Assembly (NCBI GenBank): GCA_010094045.1
Contig: ML986662.1
Span: forward strand, 79,737 to 143,736
Reading direction: 5' to 3'
Length of the DNA stretch: 64,000 nt
From: Lojkania enalia
Lineage: Eukaryota; Ascomycota; Dothideomycetes; Pleosporales
Made by a program: the position numbers and the translations under genes. Below, one piece after another: positions 1 to 11,500 of the stretch. The stretch's first letter is position 1, and each line of letters begins with the position of its first letter. The notes beneath the pieces are model-generated. The model made no database searches. It saw only the letters and a list, made by a program, of their open reading frames with translations, and was not told the origin of the DNA.

Positions 1-646
1 CCTCTTTTTTGCTTTAATCAGTTCCCCTACTCCTCTTGGGGTAAATGTAGATTGTCTCCGGGATATTCATGGACGCAATCATGTTGCAGAAGCTTTGCAA
101 ACCAGGAATCTGAAAGGGCTCTGAACCATGGAGAGCTTCGAGTGCTGTTCAGTCGAAATGGAAAATGGAGCTAGCTTGTATTGTGATTCTTAGACTACCG
201 GAGTCTGGAGCATGAAGCAATGCATTTGAGCATTTGCTGACGCCGATCGTATCTAGCATTGGATATATCGGATAATTTTGCGGATAACTTCATCATGTCC
301 AGGCATTGAACCAAAGCACGGCGCTCTTGCCCAGTCTGTTCGAGGAATGTGGACAATATGCAATAACTCGACTAGTTTATGGATTGTTTTGTGAATAGAT
401 GAGGTCATGTATGAGTCATTGAGGGCGTGGCGCTACTCCTGATGGTCTGGTATGTTCCCCTCCGGATCTACTTGTTCAGCACCCGAAGTGTTTGCAAAGA
501 GAGATTCGTCCGCGTGAAATCGGCCTCTTGTTCAATGATATTACGTTTCGTGCCAGGCCAACTCTTTTGAAGAACACCATCAGTTACAAGGAACTTTCCT
601 CGTCAGTATCGTAAATTAGGTTGAGGAAGCAACAATTGCTCTGAGA
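1..646. other. No gene assigned; possible coding scraps
   Basis: No confident gene. On the minus strand, about 180-430 can be read as short protein-like stretches (one frame open for about 55 codons ending near 185), but frames shift and stops interrupt them. It may be the 3' part of the same decayed material found at 0.65-2.3 kb. No domain recognised. Confidence 0.3.
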
Positions 647-1048
647 CTAGAATCCGTCTTCGTTGAAAAATATTTCTTCATAGGTCATATCGCGAAGCTC
701 ACGGGGCAGATCTACAGAACCTTTTCGAGACAGATCATAGACAAAATCATGGGACCGTAGCTGATCCAATTTGAATCCATAGGTGCCGGTAGCTTCCATC
801 GTGCGAGGAATGCGCTCCCGCTCTTCACGTTCCTCTTTTTTCTTCTTCGTCCCGTTCAGCTAGCACCAAAACCGGGTATCTCCCTTCCAATTGAGTACAT
901 TAACTGCATGGGTGCTGGCAAGCTTTTGAAGACGTCTGTATTTCTTTTTTCTGTACTTAGCAATCCTCATGGCCTTTTGGTCGGGCTCGTCGTCACTGGC
1001 GACTTCAAGGGGACGCTTTGAGGGTTTGTTTGCTAGCTCATCCGCCAT
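647..1048 (-). pseudogene. Lysine-rich hypothetical protein with one in-frame TAG
   Basis: I do not recognise the family. One frame runs about 133 codons from an ATG at 1048 to a TAG at 647-649 and is broken once by a TAG at 860-862. The first part (MADELANKPSKRPLEV...) has a basic patch KYRKKKYRR. The part after the stop begins with a KKKKEEREERER stretch and ends in a protein-like tail with LRSHDFVYDLSRKGSVDLP. The reading stays sensible on both sides of the TAG, so one stop gained in an older gene (CAG to TAG fits) is the simplest view. Readthrough or a missed splice is possible. It is probably the downstream part of the fragment at 1090-1398, but the frames do not join by a clean GT..AG intron. 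Confidence 0.45.
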
Positions 1049-1089
1049 CTGCTTTTCGCCCTAGTTAATGACGAACTCGTAAGGATGAT

Positions 1090-1398
1090 TTATTTTGGCT
1101 TCTTACCTTTGGTTGTGAAATTCAGGCCTTCTACGGGCCAACCGCCTCCTATAACTTTCGACGAGAAGTTGTGTGCTGCGTTTGTATTAGGGGTCAAGAG
1201 AAGGACCTCCTTTAGGCAGCAGACATTTTTATGCAAGCGATGAAAAGTGAAAGAGCGAAATGGTGGCTTGGTAGTGCGGACATTTGCGTCCGCTTCCCCG
1301 AGGCACGGTTCCAATCGAATAATTGAATTGGAAGAATCGACTTGATGTAGGGTTCGAGGATGCGCATTTTCTAGTTGGAAGTTATCTTTGTACTACAT
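1090..1398 (-). pseudogene. Hypothetical protein fragment, likely 5' part of the 647-1048 remnant
   Basis: A minus-strand frame is open from 1392 down to 1090 (about 100 codons); directly upstream an ATG at 1396-1398 is followed at once by TAG, again a codon that CAG would explain. The reading contains FRSFTFHRLHK and VIGGGWPVEGLNF. A GTAAGA donor-like site follows the codons for NFTTKG and an AAGCAG acceptor-like site lies before the ATG at 1048, but splicing there shifts the frame. No domain recognised. It lies between two other decayed minus-strand readings, so all three may be one dead gene or transposon-borne ORF. Confidence 0.35.
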
Positions 1399-1795
1399 TT
1401 ATGCCTTATCAAATCTCACACGCTGGTATATTTTGTGACTTATGCGATTGGTTTCGCGGAAAATACCAATACATCCCGTCGTACGAGTGATATCGTCATT
1501 GGCAAGCATTGACTAGCCAATGACGCCTAACGAGACCTATTGCTTGCATCGGGTTCCGAATTTGAAAAGAAAATGATACGTTACTGTTCTACAAATGCTA
1601 CTTCGATGCAGAATTTGCGCCATCCTTGGAAGCACCGTTTTCATCATGCTGTTTCTTCCGTAACGTGACCTAACATCCTATTTTGAGCCATATCATTGGA
1701 TTGAGGTATGCATGATCTCTTCGTCTATTCCCGCTTCAGGCCATTATAAATTACAGCTTTATTCCTATTTTCTGAGATTACCGTCCAGATCTTCC

Positions 1796-2311
1796 TCACC
1801 CAGATCCTATTCGCCTTGATTCTCCTAACTCGGTTCCTCCTTGAGCCCCTCTCTCAAGGCGTTCTTGCGCCTGACGCTTATGCATATCATGCTAGGATTG
1901 GAGTTCCTCATCCAAACTGTTGTTATTAGCCTTCCCGAGAGCCGCGATAAGTGTCTCCTTCCGATGATCTAGAACCCTGAACTTGCGCTTAGAAGCTAAG
2001 TGATCCAGCTGGACCCCTCTCATTTCATCGTAATTGGCAGGCTTCAGGCGGTCTAGATATTGCTCCTCTTCGTCAAATTCTTCTAGATGAGCGCGCTTGA
2101 ACTCAAAAATTTCAAACGCTATACCATACTACTTTGCTTACTCGTACTCTTGCAATGCTCTAATGAGCTCAGCATTCCGGGTGATGCCAGTTTGTGGCAT
2201 ACCCCGTTCCCGGAGTAATTTATGGAGATTAGAAACTGTACAGCTGTTGATATCGACGGCGTTACTACTAATGGAGATATATTTGCGAGTAGGATGCCCG
2301 GATCGATCCAT
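1796..2311 (-). pseudogene. SAP-like domain protein, broken by three stops
   Basis: One minus-strand frame runs from an ATG at 2311 to a TGA at 1796-1798 (171 codons) and is interrupted by TAA at 2138-2140, TAG at 2129-2131 and TAG at 1892-1894. Residues about 25-54 read as a SAP motif, the helix-turn-helix DNA/chromatin-binding fold (LHKLLRERGMPQTG...ELIRALQEY). A second, weaker SAP-like stretch follows near residues 98-125 (VQLDHLASKRKFRVLDHRKE). All three internal stops replace a codon where glutamine suits the local sequence (YE*AK*YG, QS*HD), consistent with C-to-T change at CpA. Upstream a CTAAC and an AG suggest a lost intron. The SAP call is by pattern only. Confidence 0.5.
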
Positions 2312-3398
2312 TAGTTATATTGTTAGGCAGCTTCTTCTGGAAGTGTTAGCATTAGACAGGCACCTTAACTCGGAGTGGTATTTACCTATGACAGATTTCT
2401 ATTATGGCCGGTATTGTCATCAAAGCCAACGAGTCTCCCTATCTTCAAGGTTTGACATAGATTGTTTCTTTCGATGTGGTCTCTTGTAGTATTCAAACAT
2501 ACAGGGTAAGGACCAAGCAATCCGCAAATTGTTTGATCACGTTTCTCTCTAATCACTCGCTTGACATTGGCAAGACTGACCTTCGTGGTTGGCCTAATGA
2601 AGATCTTGCGGTTCGGACTAGTCTTAAGTAGAAACAACAAGAAGTGCTGAACTAGAGCTTTCGTGGTCTGGAACTGACTACGGGACTGAAAAATCTAAGC
2701 TTGAAACGAAGATCATTATTGTTTCAACGATGAAAAAGCCATACTGAGACCTCCCTCGGTTATCGTTTGTATCTAGTTCGAGGAATTATAATTTCATGTA
2801 ATCCTATTATTGTAGAGTTAGTAGGCACGCGTTTTGGACCAAAATAGCACTCGTTGTAGTCTTGTTTCTCTCTCATCTTCAACAAGGTACCTGCCTAGGT
2901 AGACACTAGGTATAGCATTAAGTCACGCAAAGCGAGTCGACATAGTCCTAGACATATCATTTGAAACTCCAAATGCAAGGCTCACCCGACTGTAATGATC
3001 AAGTGAAAGCATTCAATCTCGTTTTAGATGCCGTTCCGGGAAGATACTGAAGCACTCAACGACACTATCGTAGAAGCAGATTTGGAATTCAGAGTTATGC
3101 ACGTGTTATCGCTCTCAACAAAACACATGAAAGTTGAGAGATTTGGTACTGTGAGTCCGGTGTTCCGGATTCCGAGTGCCGACTCCGTATCCTACAATGT
3201 TTATAGGGCGCCGCGCCATGCTAAATGAAGAAGGTGGCGGTAGCCCTACAAACGCGATATACGAACGATAGCCTCTTCATCTGGCGAAGTTACCTTGGCT
3301 TATATATCAGCGATGATTCAACTCTACTTCGCTCAACTCGAAGAGTCATCGTCAACATCCTCGAGAAGCCGCCGTCTACCCACTTCAGGATCTACACG
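2312..3398. other. Gene-free stretch, upstream of the GNAT gene
   Basis: No convincing gene. A minus-strand frame at 2386-2640 (84 codons) may be a 5' exon of the SAP-like remnant but has no recognisable domain. The last 100 bases before 3399 are C/T-rich and look like a promoter/5' leader for the acetyltransferase gene. Confidence 0.3.
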
Positions 3399-4145
3399 AT
3401 GTCTGCAACACTAAACCAGACCACGGAAACATCAACAGCCCCAGTGGGTCTACAGTCTCGCCTATATTACGCTAAAGATATCCGAGCAGACCCTGCACTC
3501 GCGACCTCGCTGTGGGAGCTCGTGAACAATGGGTACCGAAACCCAAAGAGCTACGACCCAAAGGCTTGGGATCCTTTGCCTATACGTTTTGCTACTATCC
3601 AAGAACTCTACGAAATGCTAGGAGACGACGGTGTCTTCGCTGCGATTCACGATGGTGACAAGCTCATCGCATGCGCGAGCGCTACGCCTTGGCATGGCGA
3701 CATTAGCTGGCAATCAAGCATGAGGCGAGGAAAAGAGAACGATCTTGTTATCAAGACTCCAGCTTACTTTGATCCGAATGAGAAGGGTTGGGAATTGAAG
3801 GCCGTAGTTGTTCTGGAGGGTTATTTGAAGCAAGGGTTGGCGACAAAGTGCCTCACAACTCTACAAAACTATCTACTGGAGCGCGAAATGGCCAATGGCG
3901 GAGATGGAGATGCGAAACTAAGACTATGGGTTCACACCGTGGAGTTTGTGAACGGCCCGTATTGGAGGAGGAGAGGATGGAAAAACATCAGAGTGCATAG
4001 GATGCCCAAAACGTTCTGGGGCTGTACTACCGAATTTGACTTGGTGGTAATGGCGAAAGACGTTGATATACCTGTGCAGAAGAAAAGCGAGGATGTATTG
4101 CATCTGAAGGCTAGTGATGCGACGGTTGCTGTAGTTGAATGCTGA
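3399..4145 (+). CDS. GNAT family N-acetyltransferase
   Basis: Intronless gene of 248 residues. It probably transfers an acetyl group from acetyl-CoA to an amine; the substrate cannot be told. The acetyl-CoA-binding motif A is visible at residues 131-150: the strand WELKAVVVLE followed by GYLKQGLATK, which matches the Q/R-x-x-G-x-A pyrophosphate-binding loop. The C-terminal part has NGPYWRRRGWKNIRVH (about 185-200), the tyrosine/arginine stretch typical of fungal GNAT proteins of unknown role. The frame is open 58 codons further upstream, but that stretch is C/T-rich leader and protein-like sequence begins at MSATLNQ, so I chose the ATG at 3399. No signal peptide; likely cytosolic. It is flanked by broken genes and is not obviously part of a cluster. 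Confidence 0.8.
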   Translation: MSATLNQTTETSTAPVGLQSRLYYAKDIRADPALATSLWELVNNGYRNPKSYDPKAWDPLPIRFATIQELYEMLGDDGVFAAIHDGDKLIACASATPWHGDISWQSSMRRGKENDLVIKTPAYFDPNEKGWELKAVVVLEGYLKQGLATKCLTTLQNYLLEREMANGGDGDAKLRLWVHTVEFVNGPYWRRRGWKNIRVHRMPKTFWGCTTEFDLVVMAKDVDIPVQKKSEDVLHLKASDATVAVVEC

Positions 4146-4754
4146 TTTCAGGTATGCTCCAACAAGCTAGCCATGCTAGGAGACTAGAGAGAGACTGTGG
4201 GATTGTGGAAGGTACTAGACTTCAGATATTTTTACAAAATCTCGCGACTTCTTCGATACTTACTATTTCTCGGCTATAACATATGACAACGGAGTTCGGT
4301 TACGGAATTCGTCTCATCAAGATGTTTCAAAATACCGGCACCATAGAATTTACTCTCGCATTGCCTTCAACTTAGCGGCTATCTGCAGATATACGTACGC
4401 ATCTGTGTAGTATCTTATTGGCTATACTTCTTCTGGCTCCTAATCGGTTGTGTTTTTAGAAAATTCTTCCACTCCTCTCGAACATTCATCTCCTTAATGA
4501 GTCTATCGTCGTGTGCATCCCTCATCTGCTACTTATATTCCTATACGGATTTACGTAGGTTGTAATATCGTGAATGCTTGTGAGATGGACTGACTGCATA
4601 TGTCGGAGCGCTAGGAGGATCGAGCTGTTCAACAATATTTCTTTATTGCCTTGGAAAAGGGACGCTGCTTAATTTACTGAACCCAAAGTTCCGTATGTCG
4701 AATTTAATCTCCCAATGATTGCAGAGAACGAAAATTGCTATGACTTAGGCAATC
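4146..4754. other. Intergenic, nothing recognised
   Basis: This holds the 3' flank of the acetyltransferase gene. No reading frame with coding character and no repeat noticed. Confidence 0.5.
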
Positions 4755-5743
4755 CTATGGCCGCTTGGCATGGAACCTCATATGATCCTTCCAATCGAAC
4801 AAGATCCTTCGAGTGAGAATCACGTTAGTCCAGCGTGGGTTTGTAAGGAGCTCCCAGAAACCTTCCACTACAGTAAAGACGCATGAAGAATGAAGATAGA
4901 AGCATGCCCTACTCTCCCTCCCCCCTTTGTTGCCTGGATATAACTTAAAGTCGACACAACCAATGTTCGGCGAATAGAAGACGTGAAGGTCTCGTTCCAA
5001 GTTGAAGGATGTCTTGGAATGGCGTCACTGTGGACCTTGACAGAATATTGCCCGGGGTAATTTGACTTCTAGGCGCTTTATTTCTTTGATGCCGCCACCA
5101 ATTCTCAAGCGAAGGGGCTCGAAGAGCATAGAGTTCCAACGGTGCTGTGCAATTTTTTAAATTTTTTTTTTCTTTGTTCCACGTACTTAAGGAAGGTCAT
5201 GAAAAGGATAGCAGTAGCGTCAAGATCCAGTCGCTTGCAAGATTGGAGCAGACCCGTGTATTCGGTACATTCTTCTCTTCCGTCCACCAGGAGGGGAACT
5301 AAACCGAGAATTTTAAGGCGCAGGTTACTAGGCATTTTCTTCAAGAAGGGCACGCAGAGCTTAACTCCGCTTGGCTATTGGGCCAAGGCATCTAATTTAA
5401 CATCCTGCTTCTTGGCCAGGGGTTCCGAAGTCTGATCAACAGCGTCTGTGCATTTCTATTTGAGTATCGAATTATCGAGCAGGGAACCCTCTACTTCCGT
5501 TACGTTGTACGTGGTATCTTATAACAATGCGAAGTTACCATCTTCAAGTAGATATGAAGACTCCGTTGTGGAGGTTGAGGGTTTCTTGGTGACTTGTTTG
5601 GTGCTGCGTTGGCGGTTCGTGTGTTTGCCTGTCGTAAAGTCAGTTTTGTTTTCATTTGTTTCCACAATGGCAGTGAATTTAGCTCCATAAAAGGATATGG
5701 TAAGGGCTTCACCGTCTCCTAGATGGTTTGCACTTAGGCCCAA
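4755..5743 (-). pseudogene. Decayed F-box-like (2EXR-like) protein
   Basis: A minus-strand frame from about 5743 to 5105 (213 codons) is broken by TAA 5519-5521, TAG 5456-5458 and TAG 5375-5377; each fits a former glutamine codon. Near its end is an F-box/2EXR-like start (FLKKMPSNLRLKILGLVP), then a cysteine and hydrophobic stretch GLLQSCKRLDLDA. Sequence then continues in other frames: 4755-5000 gives LERDLHVFYSPNIGCVDF and later GFWELLTNPRW, which resembles the 'old-record, vFYs-N-F' segment of fungal F-box-like proteins. So the gene has stops plus at least two frame changes (or lost introns). The family call is pattern-based; an unrelated fungal protein is possible. No intact start is visible: the frame has a stop just above 5743. 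Confidence 0.4.
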
Positions 5744-5845
5744 GGCGAAAGTGTTTGTTTACTACTTATGAAACCGCTATGTACAAACAATGATGTATGA
5801 GGCGACCTTCATGCCATGTGGGCAATGAAATCTTCCCTGAATAAT

Positions 5846-7089
5846 TTACTCAGCATCTCGAGCCTCATCCACACGCTTCTCCTTTGGTGGGCGAGTGCCA
5901 AAGCCACAGTACCTGCAGGAATCCGGGTACCCGGTCCAAGGCGAGTTCGGCACTGGAATACCGCCCTTTTCGGTCCACATATTGACTGGCTGCGGCATCT
6001 GTCTAGCCTTTGGATTAACACCAACATCGATGGTAGCATACAAACCATCCTCGATCTTGCTGCCGATGAGAGAAATCTTCATGACCGGGTCATCGCCACC
6101 CTGCTTGGCCATGTTGAAGAGCATATCGTTAGCATTTTTAGTAATAGCTTGCGTATTGATGTTATAAGGCGAAGTAGCTTCGACTTGTGCGAGGAAGGTC
6201 TGGTCGACGTAGAACTGGCCAACGTGCGATATAGTGCCGCCCTGGATAGTGTTGTTGGGGAGTTTCGTGGCGCCGTGGTGGATGATAGCTGTGCGAATAT
6301 TAGGAGTTTATATAGAATTTAAGAGGCTTAGAAAAGACATACTGTGCAGATGGTTCGTTCGACCGACGTAGTGTCCGGGAATAACGGTAATAAAGCTGGC
6401 AGTTCCGTTGGAACCAGTAGGCTGGATGCCACGCAGGGCATTGGTAGTGACAGCGCTGGCCGAACCATCTCCATTGCCTCGTGCTTGTACGCCGGTATAG
6501 ACACCCTGTTCCTATTAGTCAAGTTGATTCTTAGTCGAAGTGGAATAGACCAGGATTTACAGTGGCATTGGTTCCCCAAAGCTCGACGTAAGCGTCAGTC
6601 ACAGGCGAGCATGTGGTTGTATCGATCACGTTGATATCCAGGTGAGTAATAGCACCCTTCTCGCCAGTGAGAACATCCGATCGGATTAGCTCTCCGGTAA
6701 CCCCTAATGCTATTAATCGGTGTTTGAATATGAAGAAGTGAAGTTTGCATACAGTAAGGCCCTTCTGTCGATTCCGGGTCAAGCGTACAAGCCGCCGCTT
6801 CGCCGAATGATGCCTCTGCCTCAGCTGGATCTCGTCGAACTAGTTCGTGGGGCTTTGCAAAGCCGGCGGCCACTCGTAGCTCGTGCAGCCTAGCCTCACG
6901 CCTCATATGTTGTTCCCTTACCCAACCACTATCAACGAGACCCCTCTTGCATGACTGGACACTTCTGCGTTCGGGGTGGTCGAGATGTGCTTGCCTCCTG
7001 AGGATGTCTTTGTTGATGCTTTTCCCTGGATGCGCGACAGCGCCGGTGGCCAAGAGAATGGCGGCGAGAGCCTGAGTTAGCTGAACCAT
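5846..7089 (-). CDS. Secreted intradiol ring-cleavage dioxygenase-family protein
   Basis: Four exons, complement join(5846..6288, 6343..6505, 6561..6703, 6753..7089), giving 361 residues; introns are 54, 55 and 49 bp with GT..AG ends. The family opens catechol-type rings between the two hydroxyls using Fe(III) and O2; fungal secreted members act outside the cell on plant-derived or self-made aromatics. Residues 1-19 are a signal peptide (MVQLTQALAAILLATGAVA), followed by a His/Arg-rich pro-region with dibasic sites. The family hallmark TEGPYWVTGELIRSD spans the first intron (about 108-122). The four expected iron ligands are all present: Tyr163 (NATGVYTG), Tyr206 (IPGHYVGR), His212 and His214 (RTNHLHTIIHH). 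Length is usual for the secreted group. The ATG at 7089 is chosen because it begins the signal peptide; the reading upstream lacks ATG. It appears functional. Confidence 0.9.
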
Positions 7090-8580
7090 GGCGACTCGTC
7101 TCGGAACGTTCGATGAGAGCAACAGAAGAGACAGAATGAAGAAAGAGAGACATTGCGGCTTATTATATTCCTCATACTTCTATCTGTGTTCTCGGGAGCT
7201 GTGGCAAGAGTGCCGACAGCAACCTGAACAGACGGCTCTCCTTGCTTGCGCGGTCTGTCGTCACAAGGGGCCCGAACTTTTTCTCAGGATGGGATATAAT
7301 TGCTGTAGTATCTTCAAATTGGAAATTGTAATCGTGGTCGTTATGATAGGCTACGAACCATGGAGCCAAGATGCACGTGCCTCGCGTTGATTAAGGCTAT
7401 CGCAAGCACCGTCCATACGCGGTCTTGGCCACGGGGTGCATGCCTGTCACCAGGCTAGGACGATCTCGCTCGACGGTAAGCTTGATTGGATAAATGTTTG
7501 TTGGGCGGCGAAGGCATGTTTGGTGATTTGGAAAATTTAGCCGGTCCTATGGAGAAAGAATCTCGGTAGTTGGAGAATAATGATGAGGGGATCGTTGGGG
7601 GAGGGGAAACTGAGACTGAAGCAACGAATTCGCTGCAGATTCCAGGGTATCTGCCCCTTCATTAATAATTGGAGGTGCCTGAATGATCACGCGCGAAACC
7701 GGTTTGCGGCGCGAATTGGGACACGGAAGAGGTATCAAAGTCGCAATAAGGGACATGCTTGAATTGCTGTCTTGTAGAACGTTAGATTTGGCGGCATGTC
7801 GTAACCAAAGGTAAGCTAACGCTCACATCTTTAAACGCGGATTTTTAAATTGGTATAGATGGATTGAGATGTTCATAGACGATTCGTTTTGGGGAGTTAG
7901 CATCAACCTGTGCAACCATGGGCGCCTCGGATTTGGAGATAGGAAAAAAGGCCTCTCAGGTTTCGGCACTTGGGCTCTTCCCCGCAAAACCGAGCACTGA
8001 AGCCGATGCGAGATTGAAATTGTCTGGAAAGCTTACGACACGTGCGGTTAGATCCGCCAAGCGCACTACATTGATACAACTTAATTAAGCGCGCTGCTAT
8101 TAAAAGGCGGTCAATCACACAGAGCAACAGTCTCCACAGTAATCTTTTGAAGAATAGATGAAGTGTTTTATATAAGGGCGATCGTACGTTCCTCATTACA
8201 GTCTTCATCGTTCGGCTGGATACCTCCGGGGTCAGATACAAGTGATCGGCGGCTTGCTGACATTCAAAGATAAGGTGCTATGGCCGATCCCTTTGGTTCA
8301 TCTCAATGCATATGTAGTCTATGCCCATAGGTCAATTGCTTTCTGGAAGCCCATTCAAGCCAAAGCCATTTCTTTGCAACGCGAGATTATTTCGTGTTTC
8401 TCCCAGTACGAGAAATGTCCCAGTAATACTTTTCCTAAAATACTTTTCCTCAAATTATGTCAATCTAGTCGAAGAATATGTGCAGCCAAACTGAGACTCC
8501 CTATTTCTCTGTTTTTGTCGCTATCGCTCGAATGAGCGTTGGACTTGCCTCCATCCTACGATATGATCGTTCGAGATTCT
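7090..8580. other. Gene-free stretch upstream of the dioxygenase gene
   Basis: The first few hundred bases should hold the dioxygenase promoter. Open frames such as 7903-8241 (-) and 8242-8535 (+) have no domain, no consistent coding character and lie in mixed-composition DNA; I do not call them genes. Confidence 0.4.
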
Positions 8581-11500
8581 AAGATAGGAGGTTTTTATTG
8601 ACTATTGTGATACCTTAGTTTTAAATTGAGCTAATACTAGTATTGACAAGCCGTTGATCCATCTTGTGTTCCGGCTGCAACACTTTAAAATGGAATGCAT
8701 ATTTCATGAACATAAGGAACAGCAAACTTCATATAATAGCAGTGGGCCTGAAATGAATTGGGCCCTAAGACGATGTTGAAAATCGGTTCAAGGGTGAGGG
8801 TTTGTCCTTCTTTCCTTTTTCCCTTTCAAATGCGATTGCCTCAAAACATTACCAGATCATTTATAGCTTAAAGGTGGACATTTAAAATCGAGATTGAGAC
8901 TCTTCATGGGCTATCCTCAATACCTCGTGCTCACCTAAACTTTGTACGATTATGAACGAAAACCTTTAAGCGAGTCTGTTAATCCATATTTCCCATATTG
9001 ATTGCGATCGAATCCATAGTATAGAAATCCGGCACAGAAGAATGTGAACAGCCTTAGTCGTGGGGGGTAGGGTGGCATCTTAAGGAGGTCTAAAATTCTT
9101 ACATGGGATATATACATGGTCTGAGCATCATCTTCTGATAACGATATCTCTACTGGCCTCGCTCTACATCAACTCAGACCCAATAGCTAGAATTGCAATG
9201 ATGCTTGACAGCTGGCTTAGCATCTAAAGAAAGATACTATAGTCTAGGACTCGGAGGACTTCCTTACGGTGCGAAGGATAGGGATAGCCAGAATTGCCCT
9301 CAGTCCAAATTAGGACTCAAATTATTTCCCCGGTGAGACATGTCCCATTCCAATATCCAAGAATTACAAACCAAATTTCTACAAAGGGTCTTACACGAGA
9401 ATATTTCCACAAAAAGACGCTTGGTTTTAAAGCATGATCATTTCGCCGAATTATGTTGCTGGTGGGAAAACGTCAAAATATGATTGACACGATTAATAAA
9501 ATGCTCGGTTTTCCGACAGCTATACCATCGAATGTCGAATGACAGAGACTAAATTCTAAGAATGGATTCGAGCAGATCATAATACCTTTGCGACTCAAAT
9601 TAGAGGATATTGTCCGCTACGGAGGGCAAAGAGCCTTTCGTAATAAGGAAAAGCATTTAGCAGGGATTCGCGATTTAAATATTGTGGCTACTTATGAACA
9701 TATGTTAAAAACCTAGTTGAAGGAGATTGAAAGGTGCCATCCATTATGGTGCTGTACAATTATAAGAACGGAAACGACTATTTTCCAAGACAAAGAATGT
9801 AGAGCGTGAAGTTCACCGACGACATATGCTTGGGAAACCCGACAGCCTTACTCTCGGATCTTATACTCTACTTTGGAAATCGAACATCGCCCTGGCCATA
9901 GCCTCCCCGCTTGATCCTCCCAATGTCATTTGCACTTTCAACCATGTGAAAGGCAAATGAGAATCGAACTGGGGTTAATAGAATCCTAAGCAAAAAACTC
10001 TAAGTCTATACGAAGCACTATTATAAAGTCACAGCTCCAATCGCAATGCTCTATAGACTTGAGCAAAGGCTAGGAAAAAAGGTTCGGCTCACCGTACAAG
10101 AACCTATATCCAAAATATTGGATATAGGAGGTTGAGGAATGGACAAAATTCTATGACCTATTTATAGGGACGGCTTCGAGTCTAAAATTCATTAATATTT
10201 AAGGAATGGCATATTGAGATCTAGAAAATCCTTGTTGAAACAAGTCTCCGGCTTTCCACATTCGATCAACTGCCACCTACTTTCTCCCCAGCTTGCGATA
10301 CTTGAAGGGTCCTTTGCGACGATTCCAGTTGTGCTATTCGAAACCCGAAAACTTCCACTGGCGTATTTGGTGAATAGTTTGGATTCAGGCTTTTAAATTA
10401 TCATGATACTATCGATGCGCCTAACTGTGAGGCTAGAAAATACAGCGACAAATCCTTATGGTGGGCGTGTCAAATCCGAAGACATATACAATGTGACTGG
10501 CATTGCAAGAATGAAATTCGCCTTTTATCGTATGTAAATGCGCAATTTTCAGTATGAAGTGGCGACGTGGCGTGCTCATGACCTAAGTCCAGCTTCTAAA
10601 GGGCACATAAACATATCTTATGTTATCGCACTGTCGCAGTCGAAACTGGATCACGGGCCCAACGAAAATGTTGACCTACATAGAAAATGAGTTCCGAGAC
10701 AAGCGTTCACAACCGAAAATCATGATACTACCCAAGTTAATGAGCTTACTAAAATTCTTATACAATCCATTTCATTGAATATCGTTGAGGGACGGTCTAA
10801 AACCATCCGTAGTACGCCAAAATTATCAACGCTGGGCCAAGAATTTTGCTACCAGCCTATAAAGAGGCGGTGTAAAAACCAAAAATTTCGAAGGGAGCCT
10901 ATCTTTACCCTCTATCTTCTCGTGCAGGCCGAAAGCAATGACTGAACTGGGGAATTAAGGAGTTGAGAAGAATGCAGCGTGTGAAGCCATGCTGTGAAGT
11001 TCTTGCTTGAATTTGTCGATTCCGGGTAGAGGTAGAGTAGACATTAACTTACGCTGGAAATCCCGGTCCAGACTTGTAAAAGCAGCAATGGCACCAGCTA
11101 TGGCTTCAGATCGACTGTCTGGGAAAACTGGGCAAAATATTGATGGCATGTTCCTACTATTTCATTGGGTTGACTTCAGAATAGCTCGATCCAGAAATCA
11201 AAGAGAAAACGCACTTTGAGTTTTTACCCGTTCGAAGGCGACTAAAACGCTAATGGAGTAAGTGCAATGGAGAGCCTCGAGTACATAAAAATACCAACAA
11301 CATGCCTTATCAATGCAACAGTCTAAGATATCGCGCAGAGCCTTAAAATAGGCTAGGAACTTCGAATTTTGAAAAGTCCAATCTAGGAAGCTAATTGAAC
11401 TCGTATCCAATCTTCCGAAATGCCTTCATTGAGTTGGAGCTGAAGACTAGAAAAGAGAAAAGGAGCTCCGACCTATTTAACAGCAACTAAAATCAGACCA

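Noticed and set aside
3225..3398. 58-codon N-terminal extension of the acetyltransferase
   Set aside because: C/T-rich leader sequence without protein character; the GNAT fold is complete from the ATG at 3399.
7903..8241. 112-codon open frame on the minus strand
   Set aside because: No recognisable domain and irregular residue composition; it lies in non-coding DNA with overlapping frames of similar size on both strands.
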